NCBI GenBank assembly: GCA_029834535.1
Contig: JAQMWT010000544.1
Location: 62,001-126,000, forward strand
Direction of reading: 5' to 3'
Source: Chrysophaeum taylorii
Lineage: Eukaryota; Sar; Pelagophyceae; Pelagomonadales; Pelagomonadaceae
Length of the DNA stretch: 64,000 bases
The position numbers were made by a program, and so were the translations under genes. Shown here piece by piece: positions 1 to 10,479 of this stretch (its first letter is position 1; each line of letters opens with the position of its first letter). The notes beneath the pieces are model-generated. The model saw nothing but the letters and a program-made list of their open reading frames with translations, did not search any database and had not been told where the DNA came from.

Positions 1-838
1 CGACGGCCGCCGATCTCGCGTCGTGCGCGTGAACGTCCGCCTCGGCGTACCATCGGAGGGTTCCTGTCGAGAGGGTGAACCACTTGCGCGAGGCGCCGCG
101 CCCTCCGCCAAAAACAACCAAAAAGCCGGCAGCGCGGCGGGGAACGGCCGCGACGAGGCGTCGAAGAGAAGGAACGTCCCGGGGTTCGTGGGCTAGCAAC
201 ACCGCCACCTCGTCGCGCGCCGCGGCCGCGCACCCCGCGAAATCCATCGGCCCCGCATCGACGTCGCGCCGCGCTCGTTCTAGGGCCTCCAGTGCCGCCA
301 CGTGCAGCTCGAAGAATCCTCGGCTCGACGATTCCAACAGAAACCTCGCCCTCGACTCCGAAACGCGAAAATTGCGAATTCCTAAAGGGTCGAGGTGGCC
401 CTCCTCGGGCTCCAAAACGCCCGCGAGCCGCGCGACGACGATGGTCATGTTTATCGAGGCCGCAGCAAACGGAAAAGGTCCCTCGATAACCGCCCGGCAC
501 GCGTCCGCGCGATGTTCCAGCGCGAACGCGAGGCAGTGCAACCCAAGCATGCCACCCCCCCGGAACTCGCGGTCGGGGGCCGCGGCCTGGAACCCGATCG
601 CGTCCCAGGACGCACACGGGTCGCGGTGACCGCACGCCTCGACCCCCGCGAGACTCATCGCCGCAACGTACACCTGCGCGAGCAGCTCCTCGTACGCGGC
701 ATCCCCGACGCACGCTGGCGTGCGGAGCAGCGTTCGGAGGACCTCCTGCCGGGCCTTGGCGCCCTCGCTCAACGGGGCGAGGGGGGGCTCCGCCTCCTCG
801 GCGTCCACCAATCCGAGCCGTCGCCGCACGAAATTCAT
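1..838 (-). CDS. ELMO domain protein, N-terminal part (runs off window)
   Basis: An open minus-strand frame starts at the ATG at 838 and stays open to the window edge (279 codons). The core ELMO signature is clear at about residues 75-105: WDAIGFQ followed by a DREFRGGGMLGLHCL block, matching the 'W..iGFQ..dP..DfRg.GllgL' consensus. After it, GFLVVFGGGRGASRKWF and LRWYAEAD look like the first strands of a PH domain, as in ELMO1-3. ELMO/CED-12 proteins are partners of DOCK exchange factors or GAPs for Arl GTPases and act at the cell cortex or membranes. The CS-domain gene lies 233 bp upstream on the same strand. The C-terminus is outside the window, so the exact subfamily cannot be set. Confidence 0.8.
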   Translation of the reverse strand, partial: MNFVRRRLGLVDAEEAEPPLAPLSEGAKARQEVLRTLLRTPACVGDAAYEELLAQVYVAAMSLAGVEACGHRDPCASWDAIGFQAAAPDREFRGGGMLGLHCLAFALEHRADACRAVIEGPFPFAAASINMTIVVARLAGVLEPEEGHLDPLGIRNFRVSESRARFLLESSSRGFFELHVAALEALERARRDVDAGPMDFAGCAAAARDEVAVLLAHEPRDVPSLRRLVAAVPRRAAGFLVVFGGGRGASRKWFTLSTGTLRWYAEADVHAHDARSAAV

Positions 839-1071
839 GCTGAGGGAGGGTTTTTCCTTGTCACTGGACTGACTGCTAATGGCTGCTGCCTGCTGCCCCC
901 AAACATCCGATGAGAGGAACACAAGCGTGGACGCCGCCGCTGCGCCCTCACAACAACGCCGACAGAACGAGGTGGTCAAGGCGAGCTCAAGAAGCTCCCC
1001 CCCCCGACGACGACGACGACGACGACATGAAGAGATGATGTCGAGTAGAAGACGAGGAATAAAAATAATAC

Positions 1072-1701
1072 TTAGTCGACCTCTTCGGCGGCGGCTTTTT
1101 TTTGTGGGTCCTCGACCGATGTGAGGGCGGGCCAGGTGTCGGGGTATCGCTTTGTGAGCGCTAAAGTGAGTCGCGTCGACGTCTTCTTTTTGATTCTAAC
1201 GTCGTCGACGGGGCCCCTCAAATTCGTGAGCGCCAGGACGTAGGTAGTCCCCGAGTCCTCGACCTCGAGGCGCACTGCCGTGTCTGAGGTCTTTGACAGT
1301 TTGGCATTTTCGCAGGCGCGCTCGACGTATACCAGGACTCGATTCTTCGAATCGCTCCAAGAATACCTTCCGATCCGCTCGACCGGCGGCTTTGGTGGTC
1401 GTTCGACGCTCATCGTTGTCGGCGGGGTCACAGCATGATCGTCGAGCAAAGGCCGCTTGGTTCGGGGGTCGAGGCGCCGCGGTCCGTTCATGCGGTAATC
1501 TTCGGCTCGCAACCCATCGCTCGGCCGCGTGGCGTGCGCAAAATAATACGAATTCTCGCCACGCTTCTGGCTCGCGACCCAGGGAGCCTCCTTTCTCGGC
1601 ATCTTCTTTCGGGTCGCCACATACCACGCCACAACACACGCGATCGCCACCGCAACGGCGACGTACGTCGTCGCCATCGTTGTTCCTCTTCCTCCTCCCA
1701 A
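1072..1701 (-). CDS. Membrane-anchored CS-domain protein, CacyBP/SIP-like
   Basis: The frame has 209 codons from the first ATG (1701); a second Met eight codons in (ATG at 1677) starts directly before a hydrophobic segment TYVAVAVAIACVVAWYVA and may be the real start. After a basic, proline-rich linker, the C-terminal half (about residues 105-200) reads as a CS domain: RYSWSDSKNRVLVYVE, then TYVLALTNLRGPVDD, a Lys-rich strand and the closing TWPALTSVE. The spacing resembles the CS domain of calcyclin-binding protein/Siah-interacting protein, a co-chaperone and ubiquitin-ligase adaptor. An N-terminal anchor is not usual for that family. It lies head to head with the ubiquitin-fusion gene, only tens of bases apart. 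The family call is by eye. Confidence 0.6.
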   Translation of the reverse strand: MGGGRGTTMATTYVAVAVAIACVVAWYVATRKKMPRKEAPWVASQKRGENSYYFAHATRPSDGLRAEDYRMNGPRRLDPRTKRPLLDDHAVTPPTTMSVERPPKPPVERIGRYSWSDSKNRVLVYVERACENAKLSKTSDTAVRLEVEDSGTTYVLALTNLRGPVDDVRIKKKTSTRLTLALTKRYPDTWPALTSVEDPQKKAAAEEVD

Positions 1702-1735
1702 ACCCTACGTTTCCGATTTTATTCGTCGATTTCCG
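1702..1735. promoter_or_regulatory. Very short divergent promoter (CS gene / ubiquitin fusion)
   Basis: Only 34 bp separate the first ATG of the minus-strand CS gene from the ubiquitin ATG (58 bp if the second Met is used). An AAACCCTA telo-box-like motif lies at about 1699-1706, the kind seen in promoters of translation genes in plants. No TATA box is seen. Function is inferred from position. Confidence 0.4.
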
Positions 1736-2405
<670 letters not shown>

Positions 2406-3050
2406 AATTGTGGTGGCGGCGGCGGCGGTGCCATTCTCCCTCTTCTTCTCCCTTCTTCTTCCTTTTCTTCTTCTTCTTTTTCTTTTCGAAGGGCACCTTT
2501 ATTATTCGAAGGTAGCCCCCGGTCCTCGGTCGTGCAATCTAATATTATTGTTGATGGAACGAAGTTCCAGAGGCAGGCGCACCTACGAATAAGTAATCGG
2601 AGAAATCCGGGCGGTCGTCTATACGGCGAAACTACCTAGTGGTCAGCGCGATGCGTGGGGCGAGGTAGGCTTATCCCGCGCCAAGGGAGTAGGGTCACTC
2701 TGGGCGATGAGGGTGGGGGGGTATAGAGGGGGATTGAGGACGAGTTGCTTTGTTGTCGCCAGTTGTCACGGTCTTGAGCGAGGGAGTACCGGGTCGTGGG
2801 GAGGATATTGACCTGGCGGAGTGCCTTGTTGAGACCACGGCCGTATGGGGATCTGTGGGGGCCCGCGGGGGCATTTGGAGACAGACGCACCACGCGGACA
2901 TCAACACCCCCCAGCGTCGTCAGCACTGTTACGCGCCCCTTAATTTGTACCCTTCCAAAACACGAGAATAGTCAGTCAGTCAGTCAGTCAGTCAGTCACC
3001 TAGTAATAAAATACTTACCCTTTTACGAAAGAAAAGTTTAACGCGCACCA
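2406..3050. other. Intergenic, no gene seen
   Basis: A pyrimidine-rich stretch follows the ubiquitin stop (2440-2485), probably 3' UTR. A (CAGT)n microsatellite lies at about 2967-2997. Open frames here are short and show no family motif. Confidence 0.5.
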
Positions 3051-3197
3051 ATGCGGCTCTCGGCTGGCACGCCTCAAGCAGACTTCCGTTTTCGCGACAC
3101 CTGCGCGCACGTCCCGGAGGGAGAGAGGACCGCCCTCATCGTCTTCGCCACCGCGACCATCCTCACCTGCTCACTCCTCTTGTGGTGGTACACCTAG
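3051..3197 (+). CDS. Candidate 48-residue single-pass membrane micro-protein
   Basis: ATG at 3051, TAG at 3195-3197. The N-terminal half is polar with two acidic/basic clusters; the C-terminal half is a hydrophobic span of about 20 residues (TALIVFATATILTCSLLLWWYT), which would make a tail-anchored protein. An AT-rich leader (2995-3045) precedes the ATG in otherwise GC-rich DNA. No family is recognised, and it could be the last exon of a gene whose other exons I cannot see, or chance. Confidence 0.35.
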   Translation: MRLSAGTPQADFRFRDTCAHVPEGERTALIVFATATILTCSLLLWWYT

Positions 3198-4335
3198 TCG
3201 GCACTTTTTCCCGACGTCAACAACAATTCTCGCCGCCCGCGGACTTGATGGCTAAGATGCAGCGGGCTGCGCCACCACGAGCTGGGACTAATTCAACAAT
3301 CAACCAACCAACGGGAACAAGCTCGAGGGTCTGGCTCTTTACGCGCCGGCCTCTGATGAGCACGCTTGGGATAGGGTAGAAGATACACAATCGAGCAGGA
3401 GGCCACGTCAAACACGCCGAGGGCCGACCAACACGTCTCCCCAGAGCTATAGCTCGAGACACACGTGCGGTGTACGGAAGGTCCGCGTTTGTGTCGGCAG
3501 TGTAGTCGTCGTGTGGAGACCAAGCAGAGCCCAGGGTGTTTTGAGCCGCTCGTCCAGCCGTGGACGTAAAAGACGAGGCCATCGTGCAAATCAAGCACTG
3601 GTGCCCCTGGGCCTGTGCGACAGCAACTCCTAGGCCACTCCAGCTGCCACTACCTTGTGGGCACCTCCTCTGGTAAATGAATGTAGCAGCGCCCTCCTCG
3701 GCCTTGCCCCCCTAATTGTAGCTGATCACGATTGGCGTCGGATGGGTGCTCGCAACGATGCGTACCGTGATGCAGCTCTTTCGCGCGCTCAGCTTCTTCT
3801 TCCATCGCAGATCCCCTTGACACGTGTCCCACCCTAATAAACAACAACGCCCCCTCGACGATATATCCTTGATGATTTCCTTCGCGACGCGCGCGTGCGG
3901 AGAGCCTTGTCTGCTCAAGTATATTGCCAGCGTTCCGGCGATGGGCTCACTCCTCAGAGTCATTCACCCTCTCCCCTTGGTCACCGCCAGGGCTACACGC
4001 CGGGAGTAGGCAGGCCACTACTGCCTTGACCCCTAGTAGTGTGCGTGTGGGTCATCACGACTCTCGTCAAACAAATGCCGTCTTCTCCTCGTCTTCCCTA
4101 TCCTCCCTCGTTGTACCTCGCCTCTTAGTGGCCGTTACCTCATTGAAATATCTGCATGTCGTCTGCGCCCGTCGAAGACGTTCTCGCCGGCCGTTTATGT
4201 TTGTTGATCATCCTTTGACTTGTGACCTGTTTTTGATCGAGAGGCGACAGTAGTTTCGCGCGAGGCGGCGAAGGTGTAGGTGCGGAGAGAGGCTCACGGC
4301 GCAGCCGTCGGTACCGGCGCAGGTGTAACCGCCAC
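3198..4335. other. Intergenic, no gene seen
   Basis: About 1.1 kb without a supportable gene. Frames on both strands are short and lack recognisable domains. The right end runs into the 100-bp tandem repeat. Confidence 0.4.
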
Positions 4336-4531
4336 GGGATTTGGTGTTGTGGGTGCAAAATTGGTGTGAGGTTCTTCCTCTCGAGCATTCGCAGTCCCGA
4401 AGGCGCGTAGGCTTCCCCCTCCAGGATTATTACTCGGGATTTGGCGTTGTGGGTGCAAAATTGGTGTAAGGTTCTTCCTCGAGCATTCGCAGTCCTGAAG
4501 GCGCGTAGGCTTCCTCCTCCAGGATTCGCAG
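4336..4531. repeat. 100-bp tandem duplication at the 3' end of the GT8 fusion gene
   Basis: Two head-to-tail units, 4336-4435 and 4436-about 4531, start with GGGATTTGG(C/T)GTTGTGGGTG and differ by a few substitutions and small indels. The stop codon of the minus-strand gene (4430-4432) falls at the unit boundary, so one unit is coding and the other is 3' untranslated. A smaller internal repeat gives the LRILEEEAYAPSG/LRMLEEEPY doublet at the protein C-terminus. Confidence 0.8.
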
Positions 4532-7500
4532 TTCTGCCTGTTCCGGCAGTTTGATGACGACGTCAAGAGGCGCCCGTTGTTCCCAGACGCCGCGATAGGG
4601 CGACCTCGCATCCCAAGGCTTGACTTCTCCATTGAAGTGGAGGGCGAAGGCCTCAGGAATCGACAGGTTTCCCGCTGCCAGATCTCGAGGCTGGACGTAT
4701 CCCAGGCCTTGTAAGACGTCGATGTTCTGCTCGTCCGTCACCAAAGATTCCCAGCACTTGACTTGATCCTCTAAAGCCAGATACGCAAGTCCCAGACCGT
4801 GAGCGAGCGAGCCTGCTGGAAAGATTCCGCGACTAGCAGCGATACGCGTCCAGGCGTGGTAGGCAAACGTCAAGTTCTTGCGACGCCACGAGGGTATATT
4901 TATCGCCGCGAGGCCAAAATTCCACGCCGGCTGCGCTGCAATACCGCGGATGATGGCATCGTGCTGCTGCTGCTGCTGCTGCTGCTGCTCGGGACCGTCC
5001 TCGCGACACCCAATTGTTGTTGTTTCGCAACGCACGTCTTTCCAAGCAGCTGCCAAGGTGTCCAAGAAAGTTGACGGCATGCAGTCGAATTCGGCGTCGT
5101 CCTCGCACAAGGCGTCGCTGAGGTTCCCGCCAGGGCGGATACGCCGGAAGCCAAAGTGTGGCGTATCGAACACTTTGAGAGCGTAGTTCGGAGACATTCG
5201 CATCTCCTCCTCCTCGATCTGGGTACTGATCCAGTTCTGGCACCCGGCGAGAACGACGGCGTTTTTTTCGTCTTCCGCCGCCTTGTTTGCAGCCCCGATG
5301 GCGCCTTGCACGACGACGTCGTCGTCGAGGAGGATGAGACGCGGCACGTCCTCGTACTCCCGAAGGAGTGGGACATAGAAGCGAGCCAGGTTAAAGGGCG
5401 ACGAGTGCTTATCCGAGCGGTCGCGAGCATAACGCGGCGGCGGCGGCGGCGCATCCCTGTGGTGGTTCGTCGAGGCGTCAAGCCAGGACATCCAGACAGG
5501 CCGCAGGTCGTGGCGTTCCAGCAGTTCTTGCTGAACGCTGTCGATAGAGCGAACTTTGAATCGAGCGCCGTCGCACGCCTCGACGGCAGCGGAAACGTCC
5601 CAAAGACTCGGGTCGGTCGATTTGCTCGGCACCACGAGGTGAACCACGAGAGTCGCGATGCTTGTCGTCGTCGCTGCGGAACACAACGACGACAACGTGG
5701 TTGCCAGGGCTGGCGCTCGATCAGACATGACGAGAACGTGGACGTCGTCGGGCGCGCTGCCGCTGCCGGCATTCGACTTGGTGTTGATTTCGTCGGGCGT
5801 CCTCAAGTAACGCTCCATGCCAGCCTCGACGAGGGCCCGGGCGACCTCGTCGAAATTCAGCACGCGCTCGACCGCGGTTCGAACGTCTCGGGACGTCACG
5901 TCCGACGAACCGGCCAAGAGGCCGTCTAGGGCGCGATCGTCGTCGTCGACGTCGAGAAACCCCAGAACCTTTCGGAAGCATGCCGGCTTGTTCTCGACGC
6001 AGAACTCGTACTGGATGCGCAACACCTCGAAGCTCCGCTTGTTCGCCAGAAGAAGATCCCGTTTTTCGCGCTGGCGCAAGTTGTGGCGAACGAAGCCGAG
6101 GAGCTGGTCGACGTCGACGCGAACGCGTCCTTCGTGGCGGCACGAGCTTCCTCGGCAGTGAAAACTCCGCGTGAACTCGGCGACACGAAGACTCACGTAG
6201 GCCGCAAACCTGGATGACGACAGCACGCCTAATAACAATGAAAGTATCGAAGACGCACAGATTCTCGCGATCGAGGACTACGATCTTCGAACCGAGTTCC
6301 TCGAGAATACTGGTAAAAAAGTAGAAATCGTACTTCTTCTTCTTCTTCGAGGGCGAGACATCTCGTGAAGCGCTGCTCGCGGCGATATCTAGCCAGTCGT
6401 TCATGATCTTGGTGCCCGTCGTCGTCGTGTTTGGCGGACACGCGCACGGCATCATCCGACGCGGCTCTTCTGGTAGACCGCCCCCAAAAAAAAGTTTGCG
6501 GTCACGCCAACCACTCGCGTTTTTTTGTTGTAAAGCATCACTTCTACCACCACCACCACCACCGAGGGCACGGGTGACAAAGATGCGGAATGATTCCCGC
6601 ATAACCCGGGCGCGCCACGAATCCTCGGTCCGATCGTCGGCCGAAGCGGCCGGCACGGCTTGCCCCAAGATTGCGCACAACGAACCGAGGTGGGTTTTGT
6701 AGTGGTCATCACCATATCGCTCGCTACGAAGCTTTTTGGGGCGCGACTCACACACCGACGGGATTTTCGTGTCGTTCCCGGCTCGTATCAAGAGCGTCTC
6801 GAGCAGGCGCGACGCGATCGCCCAATAACAGACCGCCTTGGGCTGGCAGACCTCCACGTTGTCCCCCAGAAATTGCGACGGAAGCAGGGATTCGCGCGGC
6901 CAACCGCGTCCACTGCTGTGCACTTCGCCGGACGCGCAGACGTTCGAATGCTTGTCGATGACGTTCATAAACCATTCGGACCCGCTCCGAGGCTCCGTCC
7001 AAACAACAAAAGATCTCGATTTGATGGCAGTCGCCAGCGTGCGACGACGAGCCTTGTCGTACCCTTTCTTGATGGTAGGCGCGTGCACGAGGAAATAGTC
7101 TGCGTATTCGGGAATCGCATTGGTTGGCGAGTACGGCTTGCGATCGCCGTTCCAGTGCAGCGCGTAAAAGTCGCGAATAGTGCCGAGCGGGATACCCCCG
7201 AGAATAAGATCGTCGGGCTCAACAAAGCCCAGCCCGTGCAGCACGGACATGCCGACATCGTCGTCGTCCGTGCAGATCACGTCGTCGGCGAGCGTCAGAT
7301 AAGCAATGCCGAGGCCGTAGCCGAGGCTCGTCGTCGGAAACCAGCCAAACTCTTTGTTGGCCACGATCCAGGCGATGTATCGCTCGGTCAGATTCGCGGC
7401 GCGCCACGCACTCAGGTTAAACTTGTTGAGCCCAAAGTTCCAGGCGCGCTTGCTGCGCAGCCCGTCGATATCGAGGCGACACCCCTGAATTTTTTCCGAC

Positions 7501-8208
7501 GTCTCGGCGAGCGATTCGAAGAAGCCCGCGGGCGCACACTCCCTCTGGTCGTCGGACGCGCACGTGAGGCTCGCGACCGACCCCTCTCCGCCACGCGGCA
7601 GCATGCCAAACCCCATGTAGGGTACCTCGACGTACGACAGGTCGAGGAAGGCCTCCATTCTCGCGCACGAATTCCAGATCCAGTTAAGGCAGCCCGCGGT
7701 CAGAGGTTTGTCGAGAGGGAATTCCCAGAGTTTCGCGAGATCGCCCTGGATGATGATGTCGTCGTCCATGAAAATAAGCGACTCGAGCTCGGCGAACTCG
7801 GGGAGCCGCGGCAAGTAGAAACGCAGGCAGTTGAAGACAGAGTTGTGTTTCGACGAACGGTCCCACCGCGGCACGCGGACGCTCGAGTTCGTCCGCGGCA
7901 CCTCGATTTCCCACGTGAGTGCGAGACCAAAGTCGCGGATGCTCTGCACGACTGCGCTCTCCGCGAGGAGCCGCCACTCCGCACCCGCGCACTGGGCCGG
8001 CATCAGTTGGGCGCGCGCCTCGTCGAGCGCCGAATCGGGCACGACGACGTGGAATCGCAGACGCCGCGCTTTGGTATTGACGCACGCGGATGCCAAGACC
8101 GCGCTGGACGGCGCAATCCGGTCAGTCAACAAGATCACGTCGATCGCACTCCCGGCGCCCCCGTCATCCATCAAGGCAGCTTCCACCGCGTTGAATCCCT
8201 CCCAAGCA

Positions 8209-8249
<41 letters not shown>

Positions 8250-8375
8250 GCCTCGGTCCTCATTCGCTGTCGCGCAATCCCCTCCGTGACAAGATCCAAC
8301 CGGATTCGATTGCGAGCTGTACCACCACAACAAGCCCACGACAGCGAGCGCGAGAGGCAGCCAGGCGGATCGCAT
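4430..8375 (-). CDS. GT8 glycosyltransferase - sulfotransferase - GT8 fusion, type II membrane protein
   Basis: Exon 1 is 8375-6259 and exon 2 is 6209-4430, with a 49-nt intron (6210-6258, GTGCGT...TCCAG); the spliced frame gives 1298 residues. Residues 6-20 are a signal anchor, followed by a Ser run from (GAT)n. GT8 domain 1 covers about 78-420: FMDDDIIIQGDL (DXD near 204), AWNFGLNKFNLSAWR and LHWNGDRKPY. A PAPS-dependent sulfotransferase follows: P-loop WTEPRSGSEWFM (about 445), then VVLDRENLFAAYVSLR spanning the splice, and FLDVD. GT8 domain 2 has LLDDDVVVQG, WNFGLAAINIPSWR and LHFNGEVKPWD. The LDDDVVVQ motif resembles the GAUT branch (pectin-type glycosyltransferases). It probably makes and sulfates a surface polysaccharide in the Golgi. 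Splicing is inferred from motif continuity. Confidence 0.8.
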
Positions 8376-10479
8376 CTTGTCGCCGAGCAAGCTCGCACAG
8401 TTTTGGAATGGTACTTGACACTTCTAAGAATGAGGGATGCGTGGCTGAGAGTTTTGTGCACTTCTAAGTACAGTAGTACAAGCACCAGGAAACAAACAAA
8501 CAAACAAACAAACAAACAAACAAACAAAAGGCTGTATGTCTTTCCTTGGATTGAACTCAGACCATAGTAGTTATTAGTTGCCGCGGAAAGAATAACGCAG
8601 TGCTGCGAGAAGCCCGTCGTGAGTGAATATTGTGGCTAGTAGACGCACGCGAGTGGCCACTACACTACCGACCAAGCAGCGAATCGAGTCGTAGTGACTC
8701 GCAACAAAAGCTTCGCGATATAATATCGTAATACCAACAACGAGAAGTTCAACTAAAACTTTACTCCTTCTCACTTCCAAAGTACTACTACCAACACTTG
8801 TTGAATGTTCGTGCAAATGTTGTTTCATTCTTTTTTTGCGATAATAATTTGGATTCCCAGAACATGGCTGAACTCAGAGTAAAAAACTGAAAAAAACTTA
8901 TCTCAAGATGTTGCCGAACGATTTCCGCACAGATTTGTCGTCCGTTCGCATTGCGATCATGGGCCCGGCTCGAGATGATGTTGGCAGCACAACAGTGTTT
9001 GCAGGGCATGCGACAGACAGACAACAACAACCTGACAGCGACCTGAAGGCGAGCCACGTGCGAAACCGCGAAGGCGCCGGACGAAAGCCGAAGCGCGAGC
9101 GTAGAGGATAGAAGCGAAGCTGTGGCGACCAACGCTCGGCGAGAGGACGCGTGACGGGGAACTGTTCTCATTCGGAAACTGTCCTGAGGCGTCGGTACGT
9201 GGGGGTGGAACCCCCGGGTTGAGGCTGGCGAATCTGCTTGCAAGTGGTTGTTAGAGGCGGAGACTAGAGTCGGTTCGCAGTGGTCGTGGGTGGGCAAGAA
9301 TGCTGCGCAGAAGCCGCGGGCCTTCCGAGGTCGCGGACATTGTCACGTCGCGCACGGGCTATGAGAGTAGTAGTTCGTAATAATCATTGTGGCAAGCAAG
9401 CTACTCCCAGGCTCGTTCAAAGAGCCAGAGTAGCTAGAACAGAGCAGAAGAATATCTCCCAACGAGCCAGGATGGAAGACAAGAAGGGACGAGGAGGCTG
9501 AGATTAGCGAACTGAAAGAGGAAAGAAGTGCAGGTAGGTGCACGCGTAAAAGGGAGCATGGATAAGAAGGCCCGGGCGCCTGAGCTCATGCAAAAAGAGC
9601 AAGCAAGCGGGAGAGCGCGGAAAAGGCAACCTGGCAAAGGCAATGGCCGCGGCGGAACGAACGCCACGAGTTAAGTTATTATTATCAGGCGTTTTGACGT
9701 CGACCTCGGCGCTACATTGATTCATGGCAGCACCCGCAATTACTTGTCCTTCGTCGGGAAAGCAGCCAACAGGACATTAGGGCGACCAAAAAAAAAAGCG
9801 AAAAGAGAATAGCTACGATAAGCTGCAACACACCACTCGGCAGGGGGCGTCTCTGCCTGGGCCTCGGAGGTCAAACCGGCGCTTCCGCACTCACGCAGAA
9901 AAAGAAGATCCAGTACAGAAGACCATCACGATAGGCGGGCGGGCGGGCTCATGGACAGGCGCTAGTGACGTCGCGAGTCGGTGTTCCTATCACCTCGTTA
10001 TAGTGCGGTGGCAAAACCGGAAAATAGACATGGGAAACTTAACCAGGGATGACCGACCCCTGGGGGCGCTACATAAACCGCACGCAACGCGGGAGATGAG
10101 GCGGGTCGTCGGTGGTGGTACCGGTCGTCGGCTGTGCAACCGAAGGAAGGGAACTAAATCTCTTGCCTAGGTGTTTGACACCACCGGAGGCCCCGAAGGA
10201 GGAGAGGTGGAAAGTAGGGTGAGAGTCGAGAGCTCTGGCGTGGGCAAAAAAGTGCGAGTCGCGGTTTGTTGTTGTTGGATAGGGGCGAAAAAGTCGAGCC
10301 TATGTTCTCGAACACAAAAGAAGGGGTTTTGTGCGTGTGTGGTTATTAAGTCTCTCGTCACCACCCCCCTCGTGTGTGTGGCGATACCTTCTTCCCCAGG
10401 TCCGGTGGATGAGTAAATCCTCTGGCCAACAGGATCGGCGATGATGATGATGATGATGATGGTGTGGGGTTAGGTGAAG
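8376..10479. other. Intergenic, about 2.1 kb, no gene seen
   Basis: Lies between the divergent GT8 fusion and SRP72 genes. It contains an (AAAC)n run at 8489-8528 and an (ATG)n run at about 10439-10461 just before SRP72. Frames are short and motif-free. A phrase near 10030-10050 faintly resembles small-subunit rRNA but is too short to call. No tRNA with a credible cloverleaf was found by eye. Confidence 0.4.

Noticed and set aside
8210-8247. His-rich and Met-rich frames at a (GAT)n run
   Set aside because: They are frame artefacts of a triplet repeat that codes a Ser run in the GT8 fusion.
10020-10060. Faint likeness to small-subunit rRNA (GGGAAACTTAACCAGG)
   Set aside because: Only about 15 bases resemble rRNA, with no continuing similarity on either side.
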